Counted from the stretch's first letter, positions 44,798 through 55,900 are shown. The stretch is 64,000 bases of DNA from CANDOC01 sp965261725 (GCA_965261725.1 CBDHDU010000008.1:62001-126000), one strand, 5' to 3'. The notes: generated from the sequence alone by a model not told the origin. A program made the numbers and translations.

Positions 44798-47047
44798 TCA
44801 TTGTGACCATATCTTGCCCGGCACAAACGGCGGAGCCTGCGGATTCAAACCGGGACGGACTGGATGCTGAGGGCATGGTGGTTGTGGGAGTGGCTGCCCG
44901 GTATCCTTCGACTGAATATCAAGGTGCTGTAGCCTATCCAGTGCCTTGTGTTCGAGTTCACGCCATGCTTCCTGTTTTCGTGCCTGCTGCCGTGAAGTCT
45001 GAAGTATATTGGCACGCGCCCAGAATATTGTAGCTTGCTGCCCATCACCCATCATACGCAGAATATGTCCCTGCAAGCTCAGTGATTGCGGGGTTTCTTT
45101 TTCCTGGCGTGAACGTTTTACCAGCGCCATTGCTGCCTGTAAATTCTTATTCGTATCCGGTACCGACCCTGTAATGATTTCCCTGCATGCCAGGGTAAAC
45201 CGGGTTACTGCGATCACATGGAATAGCTGCCAGTTGTGACTTGTGGCAAAAGCCTCCAACAGGATTGTGGCGAGTTGATCCGCTTTCGAGACGTTATCTG
45301 TTTGGTGGTCCAGACACGCCAGCAACCCCAGCTCAATCTGGAGATGGCCGCAAAAGTCAGTCGGCGGCTGGTGCTTGCGTTGGTTCTCCTGTTGGCGCAG
45401 CTGCCGGAACAGCCCCTCGGCTTCGGTTAGCTTCTCAACATCGCCTGTTTCTTCAAGACACCGAGCCAACCCCAGCTCAATCTGGAGATGGCCGCAAAAG
45501 TCAGTCGGCGGCTGGTGCTTGCGTTGGTTCTCCTGTTGGCGCAGCTGCCGGAACAGCCCCTCGGCTTCGGTTAGCTTACCTGCTTCCTGTAAACACCGAG
45601 CCAACCCCAGCTCAATCTGGAGATGGCCGCAAAAGTCAGTCGGCGGCTGGTGCTTGCGTTGGTTCTCCTGTTGGCGCAGCTGCCGGAACAGCCCCTCGGC
45701 TTCGGTTAGCTTCTCAACATCGCCTGTTTCTTCAAGACACCGAGCCAACCCCAGCTCAATCTGGAGATGGCCGCAAAAGTCAGTCGGCGGCTGGTGCTTG
45801 CGTTGGTTCTCCTGTTGGCGCAGCTGCCGGAACAGCCCCTCGGCTTCGGTTAGCTTCTCAACATCGCCGGTTAAATCCAGACAGGTTGCCAACCCCAGCT
45901 CAATCTGGAGATGGCCGCAAAAGTCAGTCGGCGGCTGGTGCTTGCGTTGGTTCTCCTGTTGGCGCAGCTGCCGGAACAGCCCCTCGGGTTCGGTTAGCTT
46001 ACCTGCTTCCTGTAAACACCGAGCCAACCCCAGCTCAATCTGGAGATGGCCGCAAAAGTCAGTCGGCGGCTGGTGCTTGCGTTGGTTCTCCTGTTGGCGC
46101 AGCTGCCGGAACAGCCCCTCGGCTTCGGTTAGCTTCTCAACATCGCCGGTTAAATCCAGACAGGTTGCCAACCCCAGCTCAATCTGGAGATGGCCGCAAA
46201 AGTCAGTCGGCGGCTGGTGCTTGCGTTGGTTCTCCTGTTGGCGCAGCTGCCGGAACAGCCCCTCGGCTTCGGTTAGCTTCTCAACATCGCCTGTTTCTTC
46301 AAGACACCGAGCCAACCCCAGCTCAATCTGGAGATGGCCGCAAAAGTCAGTCGGCGGCTGGTGCTTGCGTTGGTTCTCCTGTTGGCGCAGCTGCCGGAAC
46401 AGCCCCTCGGCTTCGGTTAGCTTCTCAACATCGCCTGTTTCTTCAAGACACCGAGCCAACCCCAGCTCAATCTGGAGATGGCCGCAAAAGTCAGTCGGCG
46501 GCTGGTGCTTGCGTTGGTTCTCCTGTTGGCGCAGCTGCCGGAACAGCCCTTCGGCTTCGGTTAGCTTACCTGCTTCCTGTAAACACCGAGCCAACCCCAG
46601 CTCAATCTGGAGATGGCCGCAAAAGTCAGTCGGCGGCTGGTGCTTGCGTTGGTTCTCCTGTTGGCGCAGCTGCCGGAACAGCCCCTCGGCTTCGGTTAGC
46701 TTCTCAACATCGCCGGTTAAATCCAGACAGGTTGCCAACCCCAGCTCAATCTGGAGATGGCCGCAAAAGTCAGTCGGCGGCTGGTGCTTGCGTTGGTTCT
46801 CCTGTTGGCGCAGCTGCCGGAACAGCCCCTCGGCTTCGGTTAGCTTACCCATTCCCTGTTTAGTTCTGGCGATTCCTATTTTTAAATAAATGTTCTCAGG
46901 AGCTTGTCGGGATAAACTGGAAAATAAACTCAATGCTTGGGGATAGTTTTTCTTTTTTAAGAAATCCCAGGCTGCCTCTTCTCTTTCTCCTGCTGAAATA
47001 CAAAAAGTAATCAAAAAGGCAATGACAGCTTTTATTAATCTGTTCAT
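44798..47047 (-). CDS. secreted TPR-like protein with 11 near-identical repeats
   Basis: The 749-residue protein starts with a signal peptide (MNRLIKAVIAFLITFCISAG) and a first TPR-like helix pair (AWDFLKKKNYPQALSLFSSL). Eleven repeats of 48 or 45 residues follow, each beginning KLTEAEGLFRQLRQQENQRK and containing HLQIELGLA; three endings alternate (CLDLTGDVE, CLEETGDVE, CLQEAG). A unique C-terminus of about 180 residues has more TPR-like helices and a Pro-rich tail. Repeats are almost identical at the DNA level, a sign of recent expansion or gene conversion. A role in protein binding at the host interface is inferred from TPR families; no partner is known. Confidence 0.85.
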   Translation of the reverse strand: MNRLIKAVIAFLITFCISAGEREEAAWDFLKKKNYPQALSLFSSLSRQAPENIYLKIGIARTKQGMGKLTEAEGLFRQLRQQENQRKHQPPTDFCGHLQIELGLATCLDLTGDVEKLTEAEGLFRQLRQQENQRKHQPPTDFCGHLQIELGLARCLQEAGKLTEAEGLFRQLRQQENQRKHQPPTDFCGHLQIELGLARCLEETGDVEKLTEAEGLFRQLRQQENQRKHQPPTDFCGHLQIELGLARCLEETGDVEKLTEAEGLFRQLRQQENQRKHQPPTDFCGHLQIELGLATCLDLTGDVEKLTEAEGLFRQLRQQENQRKHQPPTDFCGHLQIELGLARCLQEAGKLTEPEGLFRQLRQQENQRKHQPPTDFCGHLQIELGLATCLDLTGDVEKLTEAEGLFRQLRQQENQRKHQPPTDFCGHLQIELGLARCLEETGDVEKLTEAEGLFRQLRQQENQRKHQPPTDFCGHLQIELGLARCLQEAGKLTEAEGLFRQLRQQENQRKHQPPTDFCGHLQIELGLARCLEETGDVEKLTEAEGLFRQLRQQENQRKHQPPTDFCGHLQIELGLLACLDHQTDNVSKADQLATILLEAFATSHNWQLFHVIAVTRFTLACREIITGSVPDTNKNLQAAMALVKRSRQEKETPQSLSLQGHILRMMGDGQQATIFWARANILQTSRQQARKQEAWRELEHKALDRLQHLDIQSKDTGQPLPQPPCPQHPVRPGLNPQAPPFVPGKIWSQ

Positions 47048-47178
47048 CAGCTATATGAGATAACAATGAATAATTTGTCTGTATGAAGAGTGGTGTAGTG
47101 TTTGAAATTATAGATGTGGTATCAGTGTCGTTTGAGGCATGTTGCAAACAATAATCAGAGTTGTGCTGTTATTGGTAG

Positions 47179-47592
47179 ATGGCTTTCGTCGTGCGCTCAC
47201 GTAAGTACCGCATCGTCTTCATCCCAAAGAAAAGGCGGAAGGTGATATATGGAAACCTCCGGAAATTCTTGGGGGAAATTTTTCATGAGCTTGCCAGAAG
47301 AAAGAACTGCAAAAATCTGGAGGGTCACTTGATACCTGATCATGTTCATATGTGCATCAGCATCCCTCCAAAATATCCGGTATCTCGTGTTGTTGGCTAC
47401 CTGAAAGGGAAGTGTGCAATAGAGATTGCCAAAAACTTCAAAGGAAGGCAGCGAAATTTCAACGGAGAGCACTTTTGGGCAAGAGGATATTTTGTCTCAA
47501 CTGTTGGGCTTGATGAAGACGTGGTACGAGCCTATATCCGTGATCAAGAAAAGAATGATTCAAGCAAAGATCAGTATGATCTTGATTGGTAA
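47179..47592 (+). CDS. tnpA: IS200/IS605-family transposase TnpA
   Basis: This small Y1 HUH transposase acts on single-stranded DNA. The 137 residues include YRIVFIPKKRRKVIYG, the HUH motif in IPDHVHMCISIPP, and the catalytic Tyr in VVRAYIRDQEKND. Relative to the family it seems to lack about ten N-terminal residues (usually ending in a TKW-like stretch), so the 5' end may be damaged. Hairpins typical of the 3' end follow (gcgcccttgggcgc, gcccttagagggc). Confidence 0.88.
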   Translation: MAFVVRSRKYRIVFIPKKRRKVIYGNLRKFLGEIFHELARRKNCKNLEGHLIPDHVHMCISIPPKYPVSRVVGYLKGKCAIEIAKNFKGRQRNFNGEHFWARGYFVSTVGLDEDVVRAYIRDQEKNDSSKDQYDLDW

Positions 47593-47630
47593 GCGCCCTT
47601 GGGCGCAATAAAAGCCCTTAGAGGGCGTAA
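47593..47630 (+). repeat. hairpins at the 3' end of the IS200-type element
   Basis: Two perfect stems, gcgccc/gggcgc and gccct/agggc, follow the stop codon. Such subterminal hairpins are recognised by TnpA. A further stem (cctccggctttgccggagg, about 48855-48875) continues on the other side of the IS481-type insertion. Confidence 0.6.
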
Positions 47631-47637
47631 CCTAATA

Positions 47638-48845
47638 TGTAGAAGTTCAGACCTGATCTGACAATTTCCCCTTAAAAAAAGGAAAGGGTTACCGATTTAG
47701 ATAGAGGTGAAGACTCTTAAATCTAAATCACAAAAAAGGTAACCCTCATGATTCATACTAATCAAAAAATCATCAAGCACAAGGTTGGCTTACTGAATCT
47801 GGCTGACGAGCTGGGCAATATTTCGAAAGCCTGTAAAACCATGGGCGTTTCCAGAGATACCTTTTATCGCTACCGGGATGCAGTCGATGACGGCGGCGTT
47901 AAAGCCTTGCTGGATCAGAGCCGCAGAGCACCCAATGTAAAAAACCGCGTTGATCCGGTGGTCGAACAAGCCGTTCTTGATTATGCCATTGAAGACCCGG
48001 CCCATGGACAAGCCCGAGTCTCCAATGAGTTACGCAAGAAGGGGATCTTTGTTTCACCCAGTGGCGTTCGCAGTGTTTGGCTGAGGCATGACCTGGCCAA
48101 CTTCAAGCAACGCCTGAAAGCACTGGAGGAGAAGGTTGCCAAAGAGGGCATCATTCTGACTGAATCCCAGGTTCAAGCGCTGGAGCGAAAGAAGCTGGAC
48201 GATGAAGCTTGTGGTGAAATCGATACAGCCCATCCCGGCTATCTCGGGTCACAGGACACCTTTTATGTCGGGACGTTCAAAGGGGTTGGCCGAGTGTATC
48301 AACAGACCTACGTGGATACCTATTCCAAGGTGGCACAGTGCAAGCTTTATACAACCAAAACCCCGATAACGGCTGCCGACCTGTTAAATGACCGGGTTTT
48401 ACCCTTTCACGAAGCGCAGGAGCTTCCAGTGCTGCGCATTCTAACTGACCGTGGTACTGAATACTGCGGCAGAGCAGACCAGCATGACTACCAGCTTTAC
48501 ATGGCGGTGAATGATATCGAGCACACCAAGACAAGGGTCAGGCACCCCCAAACCAACGGGATTTGCGAGCGCTTCCATAAAACGATCCTTCAGGAGTTTT
48601 ATCAGCCCGCGTTGAGGAGGAAGTTGTATACGACGATTGATGAACTTCAGGCTGATCTGGACGAATGGCTGATTCACTACAATACTGAACGCACCCATCA
48701 AGGCAAACAGTGTTGCCGAAGGACGCCAATGGAAACATTGCTCGATGGGAAAAGAATCTGGAAGGAAAAATTTGTAGCTTGAATTTGACCTGACAGACAC
48801 CTTCTTGAAAATCGGTAACTGTCAGATCAGATCGGAACTTCTACA
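47638..48845. mobile_element. IS481-family element
   Basis: The 1208-bp element has inverted ends starting tgtagaagttc at both sides and perfect 7-bp target duplications cctaata (47631-47637 and 48846-48852). It sits in the 3' flank of the IS200-type element and is complete. Confidence 0.94.
47748..48782 (+). CDS. IS481-family transposase
   Basis: The intact 344-residue DDE transposase has an N-terminal HTH (NISKACKTMGVSRDTFYRYR), and an rve core with Asp in GEIDTAHPGYLGSQDTFYVG (the catalytic Asp more likely in TYVDTYSKVAQ), LTDRGTEYCGRADQHDY, and HPQTNGICERFHKTIL with the catalytic Glu, then HYNTERTHQGK. A Shine-Dalgarno-like aaaggtaac precedes the ATG. Confidence 0.94.
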   Translation: MIHTNQKIIKHKVGLLNLADELGNISKACKTMGVSRDTFYRYRDAVDDGGVKALLDQSRRAPNVKNRVDPVVEQAVLDYAIEDPAHGQARVSNELRKKGIFVSPSGVRSVWLRHDLANFKQRLKALEEKVAKEGIILTESQVQALERKKLDDEACGEIDTAHPGYLGSQDTFYVGTFKGVGRVYQQTYVDTYSKVAQCKLYTTKTPITAADLLNDRVLPFHEAQELPVLRILTDRGTEYCGRADQHDYQLYMAVNDIEHTKTRVRHPQTNGICERFHKTILQEFYQPALRRKLYTTIDELQADLDEWLIHYNTERTHQGKQCCRRTPMETLLDGKRIWKEKFVA

Positions 48846-48927
48846 CCTAATAAGCCTCCGGCTTTGCCGGAGGCCAGTTAACTAATTGATTTTCATTGTT
48901 TTTTTAACGATTGAAAACTTTGGTTAA

Positions 48928-50387
48928 ACGCATAGGAATTTCAAAAAATCATTATTCCAGTCATTCCTGTAACCTTTGGTTTTCCACCCTCTCAGCATCC
49001 TATTACCTGACACTGAATGTTGTGCTTATCTGTCTGATACCACCTAAATCCTATTGATTTGCCCGATCTCACCCTGAAATCCTGATTTCAGACGGATTGA
49101 GGGCGTGAACTATGTAATCGGTTTCGCAAGCGCAAGCTGTTGGTGGTGTTTGTACAGCTCGCGCTGCGGCTTGCCGCGGGTAATGCCGGTAAAGATCATC
49201 TGAGCCTGGCAGAGGATGCACTGCAGCGGATCGAGCCCAAAGGTCTGTTTCAGTAACGCCGGAAAGGTGATTTTCAGGGCGTTTCGTTCGGGCTGATTGA
49301 GCAGGTTGTAGACGGTGGGCAGCAATGTAGCCCTTACCCGACAGGCCAGAAAACCATAATACCGGATCATTCGGAAACCTTTGTCGGGAATATGTTGTGT
49401 CAGTCGCTCTATAAACGCTTCCCCTTCACAGGTTTCATGGCGGCGGGTTTTGGTGCGGTGATCCAGATACTCATACACAACGGTATCACCGCCATAGTGT
49501 TTCAGGCGCGACATGGCCAGCGGTGGTCGTTTGATATAGCGCCCCAGGTAGCTGATGGTGCGGTGGGGGCTTTTGGTGGCTTTGGCAAAATGGACGATCC
49601 AGTCCTTTTGGTATTGCTCATCGAGGAAATCATTGAAGCCGGAAAGGTCATGACAGCTGTCTTTCAGCTCGGAAGGCAGATCCAGCTCGCCACGTTTAAA
49701 CGCTTCCCTGAGCAGGTTGATCACGCCGTAACGCCACGCGGGCATGATGGCGTTTTTGGTGAAGTAGACTGACTTCCATTGCTGGTTTCCGTCGTATAAT
49801 CCGCCACGGGTCACAGAGAGGTGAATATGAATATTCCAGTTCAGCTTTCGGCCAAAGGTATGCAGTGCCGTGAAAATGCCAGGTGTCACGCCTTTTTTCC
49901 CGGCAAAGGCCTGCAGGCTTTTTGCCGCCAGTGGGCTCAGTTTACCCAGTAAGGTGCGGTTGATTCTGAACAGCTCCCAGAGTGCATCAGGCATCGTAAA
50001 GGTGATGTGTTGCCACTCAGTATCCGGCAACAGCGCTTTCTGGTCAGCAATCCACTGATCGGTCAGTTTTTTGCCGCAGGTATTACACAACCGGGCTTTA
50101 CAGCCAAAGCAGATCTTTTTGGTGTGAGAGCATTCATGGTTGCTGCATACAAAGCTGGCATACCCCATGATCACCCGCCCGCAGGCCAGTACTTTGCTGA
50201 TCGCATCAACCACAGCAGGGCGTATCGTATCGGCGTTGCGCTGGTAATAACGCCACCATAACTGATCGCGTAGCAGTAATTGTTTTAGTTTGGACGGCGG
50301 TCGGCTGGTCATACGGCCTCATCAATACAGTCGCACGGATGATAACGAATGCAGCCGGTGAAGGGGATGGCATCCTGAGGTTGTTTT
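48928..50387. mobile_element. IS91-family element, copy F
   Basis: The left end acgcataggaattt is complete. The preceding tetranucleotide is ttaa, which does not match GAAC or CAAG, in contrast to copies A, B and G, so the flank may have been rearranged. The transposase is intact. Confidence 0.75.
49110..50312 (-). CDS. IS91-family transposase (intact, copy F)
   Basis: 400 residues, nearly identical to copy B at 35235-36437, differing at a few positions (NIHIH for NVHIH, GEAFIERL for GEEFIERL). All catalytic motifs are present: the Cys cluster, HIH and YLGRY. Along with copy B it is one of two full-length open copies. Confidence 0.95.
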   Translation of the reverse strand: MTSRPPSKLKQLLLRDQLWWRYYQRNADTIRPAVVDAISKVLACGRVIMGYASFVCSNHECSHTKKICFGCKARLCNTCGKKLTDQWIADQKALLPDTEWQHITFTMPDALWELFRINRTLLGKLSPLAAKSLQAFAGKKGVTPGIFTALHTFGRKLNWNIHIHLSVTRGGLYDGNQQWKSVYFTKNAIMPAWRYGVINLLREAFKRGELDLPSELKDSCHDLSGFNDFLDEQYQKDWIVHFAKATKSPHRTISYLGRYIKRPPLAMSRLKHYGGDTVVYEYLDHRTKTRRHETCEGEAFIERLTQHIPDKGFRMIRYYGFLACRVRATLLPTVYNLLNQPERNALKITFPALLKQTFGLDPLQCILCQAQMIFTGITRGKPQRELYKHHQQLALAKPIT

Positions 50388-51350
50388 TCAGTCGTCCTCC
50401 TCTGCCAGTCTTTTGCGTTTACGGTGTTTTCTGAATTTGTGATTGGCCAGCGCCTGAGCACTGTTGAGGGTCACCGGGGGCTGACACCGGGTACAGGTGC
50501 GTTCCCCGCTGTGGTGACTGCGGTTGTGATTGGCCAGCGCCTTCGCACTGTTGAGGGTCACCGGGGGCTGACACCGGGTACAGGTGCGTTCCCCGCTGTG
50601 GTGACTGCGGTTGTGATTGGCCAGCGCCTTCGCACTGTTGAGGGTCACCGGGGGCTGACACCGGGTACAGGTGCGTTCCCCGCTGTGGTGACTGTGGTTG
50701 TGATTGGCCAGCGCCTGAGCACTTTTGAGGGTCACCGGGGGCTGACACCGGGTACAGGTGCGTTCCCCGCTGTGGTGACTGTGGTTGTGAGTGGCCAGCG
50801 CCTTCGCACTGTTGAGGGTCACCGGGGGCTGACACCGGGTACAGGTACGTTCCCCGCTGTGGTGACTGCGGTTGTGAGTGGCCAGCGCCTTCGCACTGTT
50901 GAGGGTCACCGGGGGCTGACACCGGGTACAGGTGCGTTCCCCGCTGTGGGAGGCCCTTATATGGCTAGCTAATGATGCAGCTGTTTTGTAATACTTTTGG
51001 CACAGGGAACACTGAAAAGGTTTCTCGCCGGATTCAACCGTTTGAAAAACTGAAGGTGAAGGCGGATCTTGAGGTGATACTGTGAATTCGGTATCCGAAC
51101 TGTTTGTTTCTTTTTCATCGTCGTCTGGCGGTTCTTGTTTAATGCAAGATGCACATTGTTTTAGCCATTGATCAATTTCAGGCAACACAGGAAAGTCATC
51201 AGTCACCTTTACAATTACAACCTCCGAATTGTCATCGAGTCGTATTTTCTTGATTTGTGGTTGGGATGATCCGGGTTCTGAGCTATTGTCTGCTTCATTT
51301 TCACCGGCCCCGGATGAAGGAATAAAAGCGCTTGCAAACAAAGCTATCAA
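50388..51350 (-). CDS. C2H2 zinc-finger array protein 6 (6 repeats)
   Basis: 320 residues, same plan with a short array. It includes the rare His variant in HNHSHH (repeats 2 and 3). The linker has CASCIKQEP. The upstream ATG (51454) is out of frame (A8 G). Confidence 0.85.
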   Translation of the reverse strand: MIALFASAFIPSSGAGENEADNSSEPGSSQPQIKKIRLDDNSEVVIVKVTDDFPVLPEIDQWLKQCASCIKQEPPDDDEKETNSSDTEFTVSPQDPPSPSVFQTVESGEKPFQCSLCQKYYKTAASLASHIRASHSGERTCTRCQPPVTLNSAKALATHNRSHHSGERTCTRCQPPVTLNSAKALATHNHSHHSGERTCTRCQPPVTLKSAQALANHNHSHHSGERTCTRCQPPVTLNSAKALANHNRSHHSGERTCTRCQPPVTLNSAKALANHNRSHHSGERTCTRCQPPVTLNSAQALANHKFRKHRKRKRLAEEDD

Positions 51351-51523
51351 GCTTGAAAGGAAGGCACTTTTTATCTTTTTTTTGACCAGTTTCTTTGAAT
51401 GGAGAAGAAAGTCATATGACGCTGACGGGCTACCTGAGAAAGAGCTTTTATCATAGGTCAGACAATAGGTTTGAGCCTGACGTTTAGTGCAATCAAAAAG
51501 TTGCCGCGCAGCGGCCTACGTTC

Positions 51524-52996
51524 ACGCATAGGAATTTACGCATAGGAATTTCAAAAATTCATTATTCCAGTCATTCCTGTAACCTTTGGTTTTCCACCCT
51601 CTCAGCATCCTATTACCTGACACTGAATGTTGTGCTTATCTGTCTGATACCCCCCAAATCCCATTGATTTGCCCGATATCGCCCTGAAATCCGGATTTCA
51701 GACGGATTGAGGGCGTGAACTATGCGATGGGTTTCGCAAGCGCAAGCTGTTGGTGGTGTTTGTACAGCTCGCGCTGCGGCTTGCCGCGGGTAATGCCGGT
51801 AAAGATCATCTGAGCCTGGCAGAGGATGCACTGCAGCGGATCGAGCCCAAAGGTCTGTTTCAGTAACGCCGGAAAGGTGATTTTCAGGGCGTTTCGTTCG
51901 GGCTGATTGAGCAGGTTGTAGACGGTGGGCGGCAATGTAGCCCTTACCCGACAGGCCAGAAAACCATAATACCGGATCATTCGGAAACCTTTGTCGGGAA
52001 TATGTTGTGTCAGTCGCTCTATAAACGCTTCCCCTTCACAGGTTTCATGGCGGCGGGTTTTGGTGCGGTGATCCAGATACTCATACACCACGGTATCACC
52101 GCCATAGTGTTTCAGGCGCGACATGGCCAGCGGTGGTCGTTTGATATAGCGCCCCAGGTAGCTGGTGGTGCGGTGGGGGCTTTTGGTGGCTTTGGCAAAA
52201 TGGACGATCCAGTCCTTTTGGTATTGCTCATCGAGGAAATCATTGAAGCCGGAAAGGTCATGACAGCTGTCTTTCAGCTCGGAAGGCAGATCCAGCTCGC
52301 CACGTTTAAACGCTTCCCTGAGCAGGTTGATCACGCCGTAACGCCACGCGGGCATGATGGCGTTTTTGGTGAAGTAGACTGACTTCCATTGCTGGTTTCC
52401 GTCGTATAATCCGCCACGGGTCACAGAGAGGTGAATATGAATATTCCAGTTCAGCTTTCGGCCAAAGGTATGCAGTGCCGTGAAAATGCCAGGTGTCACG
52501 CCTTTTTCCCGGCAAAGGCCTGCAGGCTTTTTGCCGCCAGTGGGCTCAGTTTACCCAGTAAGGTGCGGTTGATTCTGAACAGCTCCCAGAGTGCATCAGG
52601 CATCGTAAAGGTGATGTGTTGCCACTCAGTATCCGGCAACAGCGCTTTCTGGTCAGCAATCCACTGATCGGTCAGTTTTTTGCCGCAGGTATTACACAAC
52701 CGGGCTTTACAGCCAAAGCAGATCTTTTTGGTGTGAGAGCATTCATGGTTGCTGCATACAAAGCTGGCATACCCCATGATCACCCGCCCGCAGGCCAGTA
52801 CTTTGCTGATCGCATCAACCACAGCAGGGCGTATCGTATCGGCGTTGCGCTGGTAATAACGCCACCATAACTGATCGCGTAGCAGTAATTGTTTTAGTTT
52901 GGACGGCGGTCGGCTGGTCATACGGCCTCATCAATACAGTCACACGGATGATAACGAATGCAGCCGGTGAAGGGGATGGCATCCTGAGGTTGTTTT
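51524..52996. mobile_element. IS91-family element, copy G
   Basis: The end acgcataggaattt is doubled (51524-51551), as in copy A, and preceded by gttc (GAAC on the transposase strand) at 51520-51523. It adjoins the large zinc-finger gene. Confidence 0.78.
51720..52921 (-). pseudogene. IS91-family transposase copy G (frameshift)
   Basis: Full length but missing one T in the poly-T run near 52503 (five T where other copies have six), which ends the N-terminal frame after AFAGKKA. The C-terminal part continues from TPGIFTALHTFG and keeps HIH and YLGRY. Confidence 0.93.
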
Positions 52997-55900
52997 TCAG
53001 TCGTCCTCCTCTGCCAGTCTTTTGCGTTTACGGTGTTTTCTGAATTTGTGATTGGCCAGCGCCTGAGCACTGTTGAGGGTCACCGGGGGCTGACACCGGG
53101 TACAGGTGCGTTCCCCGCTGTGGTGACTTTTGTTGTGAGTGGCCAGCGCCTGAGCACTTTTGAGGGTCACCGGGGGCTGACACCGGGTACAGGTGCGTTC
53201 CCCGCTGTGGTGACTTTTGTTGTGAGTGGCCAGCGCCTGAGCACTGTTGAGGGTCACCGGGGGCTGACACCGGGTACAGGTGCGTTCCCCGCTGTGGTGA
53301 CTGCGGTTGTGAGTGACCAGCGCCTGAGCACTTTTGAGGGTCACCGGGGGCTGGCACCGGGTACAGGTGCGTTCCCCGCTGTGGTGACTTTGGTTGTGAT
53401 TGGCCAGCGCCTTCGCACTGTTGAGGGTCACCGGGGGCTGACACCGGGTACAGGTGCGTTCCCCGCTGTGGTGACTTTTGTTGTGATCGGCCAGCGCCTG
53501 AGCACTGTTGAGGGTCACCGGGGGCTGACACCGGGTACAGGTGCGTTCCCCGCTGTGGTGACTTTTGTTGTGATTGGCCAGCGCCTGAGCACTGTTGAGG
53601 GTCACCGGGGGCTGACACCGGGTACAGGTGCGTTCCCCGCTGTGGTGACTGCGGTTGTGAGAGGCCAGCGCCTTCGCACTGTTGAGGGTCACCGGGGGCT
53701 GACACCGGGTACAGGTGCGTTCCCCGCTGTGGTGACTTTTGTTGTGATTGGCCAGCGCCTTCGCACTGTTGAGGGTCACCGGGGGCTGACACCGGGTACA
53801 GGTGCGTTCCCCGCTGTGGTGACTGTGGTTGTGATTGGCCAGCGCCTGAGCACTGTTGAGGGTCACCGGGGGCTGACACCAGGTACAGGTGCGTTCCCCG
53901 CTGTGGTGACTGCGGTTGTGATTGGCCAGCGCCTTCGCACTGTTGAGGGTCACCGGGGGCTGACACTGGGTACAGGTGCGTTCCCCGCTGTGGTGAATTT
54001 GGTTGTGATTGGCCAGCGCTTGTTTGTTGGGCAATGTATTGCCACATTCGCGGCAGATTTGGGGGCCGGAGTGGATAAGTGCCATGTGCTGTTGCAGTTG
54101 CTGATGGCGATAGTGCTTGCCACACTGAGAGCAAGCCTCCAGTTCTCCGTGCTGATGCTGTTTGAGGTGCGCCTGCAGCTTAGCCGGTATATAAAATTCA
54201 CGTTGACACTGCCCGCACTGTAACCTGGCACCGAGCCGCCGGAGACGGATTAACGGGTTGCCGGGGGGCGCTGCGGGGGGAGAGCTGATCTCGCCGTTCT
54301 CCCCACCCTCGGCATCGTCAATGTCCATAGAGTCCGCCTGCTGGCTGCAGGTGGCCATCAGCGAAAAATCCGAAGCGGCCTGCCACTGTTGTAGGATGCC
54401 CAGCACCCGGGCTGTTTCCTGTTCCAGCAGCCGGATCCATTCCGAGACCGGACGGGGCACCCTGTCAAACTGACTATCCACACTGAACAGTTCAGGCAGC
54501 CACTGACCGCTCTCACTGACCAGTTGGGTCTCGTCATGGGGTAGCGCCTGCGCCTGCCAATACGGTATGTTTTCCGGCAGTAGTGAACGCAAGCCCCCGG
54601 TGGTGTCGTCATCAAGCTGTTCCCGCCGGGTTACCGGGGTTGTCAGGGCGCGTATCCGGTTAATGACCCCGATGCGTTCGCCGGTCACCGGGCCGGGACA
54701 GAAGGCACGTTCCAGCAGATCCATAGCGACGGCGGTCCAGACGGGCAACGGCAGATACAGCAAGGCTTGGCCGGATTCCTTTTTTTGCCAGTAAGGGTCG
54801 AGGTCGAGCATGACTGGCAGGCGCAGTACCGCACCACCGAGCCCCGAGGCTTCAGGCAGCCGGTTCTCGTTGAAGCCGATATTGCCGCCGTGGCGGTCTC
54901 CCAGCAAAATCCCGTGCTGCAGAAACAGCTGATAGATTTCAGCAAACCGCCACACCCAGGTCAGGGCGAAATCCAGCCGTTCGAACAACGTGGCTGAACC
55001 CATGGCCTCCAGCTGCCGGTCGGCAATAAAATCCACCGCTGACATCGCCATAACGGGCTTGTCTCCCCAGCGAAAGGCCAGTAGTAACGGACAGGTATGA
55101 AAAGCCAGCTGTTTATAACCCGGTTGCTGAATCGCCCGGTACAGGGTCAGCTCCTGTTCAAACCGCGGAATATGTTTTATGGAGCGGGCCAGCTTGAGAA
55201 TATAATCCGGATCACCGGGAAACCGGATGACCAGGCTGCGGTTGCCGTGAAACAGATATCGCTGTTGCCCGGCGTCAAACTGCTGGCAAAAGGTTTGCAG
55301 TTGCCGGTTGTCGCTCAGTGGGTTCTGTTGCTTTTGGGCAAGGGCCCAGAGTTTGTTCATTACCGGGCTGTTATCAATCAGCGCCTGCCGGGAGGCCGGG
55401 GTCAGGGGCGGAAATAAGGCAGACAGATCGTCTGGCGGTGCTTCTGTCTGCAACCGTAAGGCCGCCAGACCGGGAGCGGATGCGGTTGCCGTGGGTGCAG
55501 ACGGTTTCGTCTGCGGGCTGTTGTTCGCCATCCCCCAGGGCAGGGAAGAAAATAACCAGTCTTCTATCGCCGGGGGGATCAGAGTGTCGTTGGATAACGA
55601 TGCCGGTACGGTCGCATCCATGTCAGCATTTATGGGCAATGGATCTGCATCAACAGTACTGTGATAACCGCTGTCAGCTGAATCATGGCAGGCTTCAGAT
55701 GTCGTGGGACGGGGTGGCTTGTGTGTGCACCGGGCTAGCTGCTGACCTGCCTGTTTGGCAGATAAGCACTGCTTTTTGGCCGGAGGGCGATGATCAGTTA
55801 ACGCTTCCACTACGGAGGCGGTAAACAGCCGGGAAGGCCCCGGTTCGCCAACATGACTACAGACATCAGAGGCTGTTATGCCGGGCAAATGGGTCATCAG

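Noticed and set aside
45241..46863. Two long plus-strand frames opposite the TPR-like gene
   Set aside because: Repeat units of 144 and 135 bp keep all frames in phase. The minus-strand frame has a signal peptide, TPR-like helices and a unique C-terminus, so it is the real one.
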